This document shows positions 63,122 to 64,000 of a DNA stretch of 64,000 bases, one piece after another. Under the pieces are notes generated by a model. That model saw only the letters and a list, made by a program, of their open reading frames with translations. It was not told the DNA's origin and did no database searches. Both the position numbers and the translations under genes were made by a program. Source of the DNA: Xenococcaceae cyanobacterium MO_167.B27 (GTDB lineage Bacteria > Cyanobacteriota > Cyanobacteriia > Cyanobacteriales > Xenococcaceae); assembly GCA_030065935.1 (NCBI GenBank), contig JASJCP010000005.1:29237-93236 (forward strand). Direction: 5' to 3'. Position 1 is the first letter of the stretch. Every line of letters begins with the position of its first letter.

Positions 63122-63313
63122 ATGCAACTGTCAGCTTCAAGTCTCGATTTATCAGATGCAATTTTAATTAGTTATTTTATGGGAGCTTTATCTACTTTTT
63201 TAATAAGTGGAGCAATTAATAGTTTGCTCTCTGAACGTAAGCAAAAGTATCAAAAGTTAATCAGACAAGTTGAGAATTTAATTAACTACAAAGAATTATT
63301 AAATAGGAAATAA
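63122..63313 (+). CDS. Small single-pass membrane protein
   Basis: 63 residues from ATG 63122, with AGGGA about 9 nt upstream (an earlier in-frame start at 63098 is less likely). Hydrophobic helix ILISYFMGALSTFLISGAI followed by basic RKQKYQKLIRQVENLINYK. This anchor-plus-basic arrangement closely resembles the start of the protein at 34046-34588 (RKQKRQQLIRNFKYL) but lacks the duplicated domains. It may be a truncated relative. Confidence 0.55.
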   Translation: MQLSASSLDLSDAILISYFMGALSTFLISGAINSLLSERKQKYQKLIRQVENLINYKELLNRK

Positions 63314-63411
63314 CGCCTAACGACATCTAATTAAGTGACAGGAAAAACGGATAAGCAAAGTTATTAATTTCTTTGTAGTTCACAACGCCTAACGACATCT
63401 AATTAAGTGAC
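63312..63411. repeat. Two identical 28-bp direct repeats, possible transposase-binding end
   Basis: AACGCCTAACGACATCTAAT continuing TAAGTGAC at 63312-63339 and 63384-63411, separated by 44 bp. On the other strand each reads GTCACTTAATTAGATGTCG..., similar in style to the TnsB-binding repeats at ends of cyanobacterial Tn7-like elements. AACTACAAAGAA (63284-63295) and TTCTTTGTAGTT (63369-63380) form an additional inverted pair in front of each copy. Confidence 0.55.
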
Positions 63412-63721
63412 CGGGCAACCTCTGAATTACTTGCTGTAACTGACTTCAGGAACAAAAAAACATGAATTTTAGTTGTACCCCCCAAAATTACAGCAAAAAC
63501 TTGCCAACATCCAAAAACTAAAAGCGACATAACCTAATATTCTCAGAGGTTTCAGAATTTTTCAAGCACCTCTAATGACCATTAATAAAGCTCAAATGTA
63601 TAGCAGGTAAAGCTTTGAATCTATTTGAGCTACAAAAACCCTCTTAACAAACAAACATCCTTGCAAAAATTAATTTACATAACTTCAATTTTTGTCCATG
63701 CAACATCAGGAGGATGTTGTT
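63412..63721. other. Intergenic, nothing identified
   Basis: About 310 bp, AT-rich, no supported gene. CAACATCAGGAGGATGTTG near 63700-63718 is palindromic and carries the ribosome site of the next short frame. Confidence 0.35.
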
Positions 63722-63913
63722 GTGACCTATTCTCAAGAGAGTAACGTAACCAACGAGTGTCTTTTGAGCCAACATGGTCAACCCAGTAGGGTAAAGACAA
63801 GTATCCCCATTCATCTTGAATTAGATAAGTACTCAAGCAAAATTATTTGTATATTTTTAATAAAGTTTGAGAGGATTATATTGAGGGAGTTTTCCTTAAG
63901 CGATCGCCATTGA
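63722..63913 (+). CDS. Short ORF with good ribosome site, possibly a truncated gene
   Basis: 63 codons from GTG 63722, with AGGAGG about 9 nt upstream. The product (TYSQESNVTNECLLSQHGQP to REFSLSDRH) matches no family I know; its C-terminus runs into a HIP1 site and a palindrome. It could be the N-terminus of a gene cut off by an insertion. Low confidence. Confidence 0.35.
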   Translation: MTYSQESNVTNECLLSQHGQPSRVKTSIPIHLELDKYSSKIICIFLIKFERIILREFSLSDRH

Positions 63914-63955
63914 CTCTGGCGATGCCACAGGCAACCGCGTAGCGGGTCGCTGATG
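63914..63955. repeat. GC-rich palindromic repeat before the window-end gene
   Basis: GGCAACCGCGTAGCGGGTCGCTGATG-type sequence with ACCGCG/CGGGT pairing, similar in character to the other dispersed palindromes (8189, 15186, 18357). Confidence 0.35.
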
Positions 63956-63977
63956 TGAAAAGGAGAATAAATTTTAA

Positions 63978-64000
63978 ATGAGATATATCAAAGGTTTAAC
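63978..64000 (+). CDS. Start of a CDS cut by the window end, possibly an IS630-type transposase
   Basis: ATG at 63978 with AGGAGA 11 nt upstream opens MRYIKGL. From memory, cyanobacterial IS630-family transposases often begin with a similar MxYIxxLT motif, but seven codons cannot settle it. Confidence 0.35.

Noticed and set aside
63312..63411. Two-repeat CRISPR mini-array
   Set aside because: Only two repeats, a 44-bp interval longer than usual, and an internal inverted flank; a transposase-binding end fits better, though it is not excluded.

Overview
This looks like a chromosomal window from a cyanobacterium. The palindrome GCGATCGC (HIP1) is scattered throughout. There are long heptanucleotide tandem repeats (STRR type), a cyanoexosortase locus, a two-partner-secretion haemagglutinin and cyanobacterial IS200/IS605-type elements. 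The genus cannot be read from the sequence. I saw no rRNA, tRNA or convincing CRISPR array.

1-14 kb, metal-ATPase island riddled with RNA-guided nuclease elements. A broken HMA-domain gene end and a WD40 protein are followed by an IS200/IS605 element with a decayed tnpA and an intact tnpB. Next comes a P1B-like ATPase (minus strand), two separate iscB genes, each preceded by a structured non-coding stretch of the kind expected for an omegaRNA/HEARO RNA, and a second copy of the HMA fragment. A second P1B-like ATPase (plus strand) follows, with two small membrane proteins (one DUF5132-like, the other its apparent relative). Both ATPases have the P-type core motifs but lack the CPx metal motif.

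14.7-26.3 kb, housekeeping and fermentation. This part holds a HIT protein, adhE, pflA, a RelE/ParE-type toxin-antitoxin pair, pflB, and a divergent ADP-forming acetyl-CoA synthetase fused to a GNAT domain. Together these would take pyruvate to formate, acetate and ethanol in the dark.

26.3-35.6 kb, accessory and decayed genes. Here are a vapB-like relic with an early stop, a small cysteine-tailed protein translationally coupled to a TpsA haemagglutinin, an HpsJ-like protein followed by cyanoexosortase and its partner, a toxin-antitoxin pair whose toxin has an in-frame stop, a membrane-anchored protein with a duplicated domain, and a UvrD helicase fragment.

35.6-60.3 kb, the most striking part: a co-oriented cassette of about 25 kb. 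It begins with three P-loop GTPase-like proteins and a large membrane protein that may be a GTPase-associated protein. It continues with membrane proteins carrying FHA-like tails, three VWA proteins (one with a Swt1-type HEPN domain bearing an RxxxxH motif) and four or five exported proteins sharing one beta-rich domain. A beta-lactamase-fold hydrolase, a zinc-ribbon/FHA protein, a pseudokinase-PP2C fusion and two zinc-ribbon Ser/Thr kinases (one with FHA, one with TPRs) complete it. Blocks of heptamer repeats up to about 370 bp sit between the genes. The content recalls the TerY-P triads and the GTPase/HEPN/VWA conflict systems predicted by comparative genomics, but the whole assembly, with its envelope arm, is the best candidate here for an undescribed system.

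60.3-64 kb, end of a probable Tn7-like element: a TnsD/TniQ protein, a small HTH gene bracketed by inverted repeats, two 28-bp direct repeats resembling transposase-binding sites, and the first codons of another gene at the window edge.
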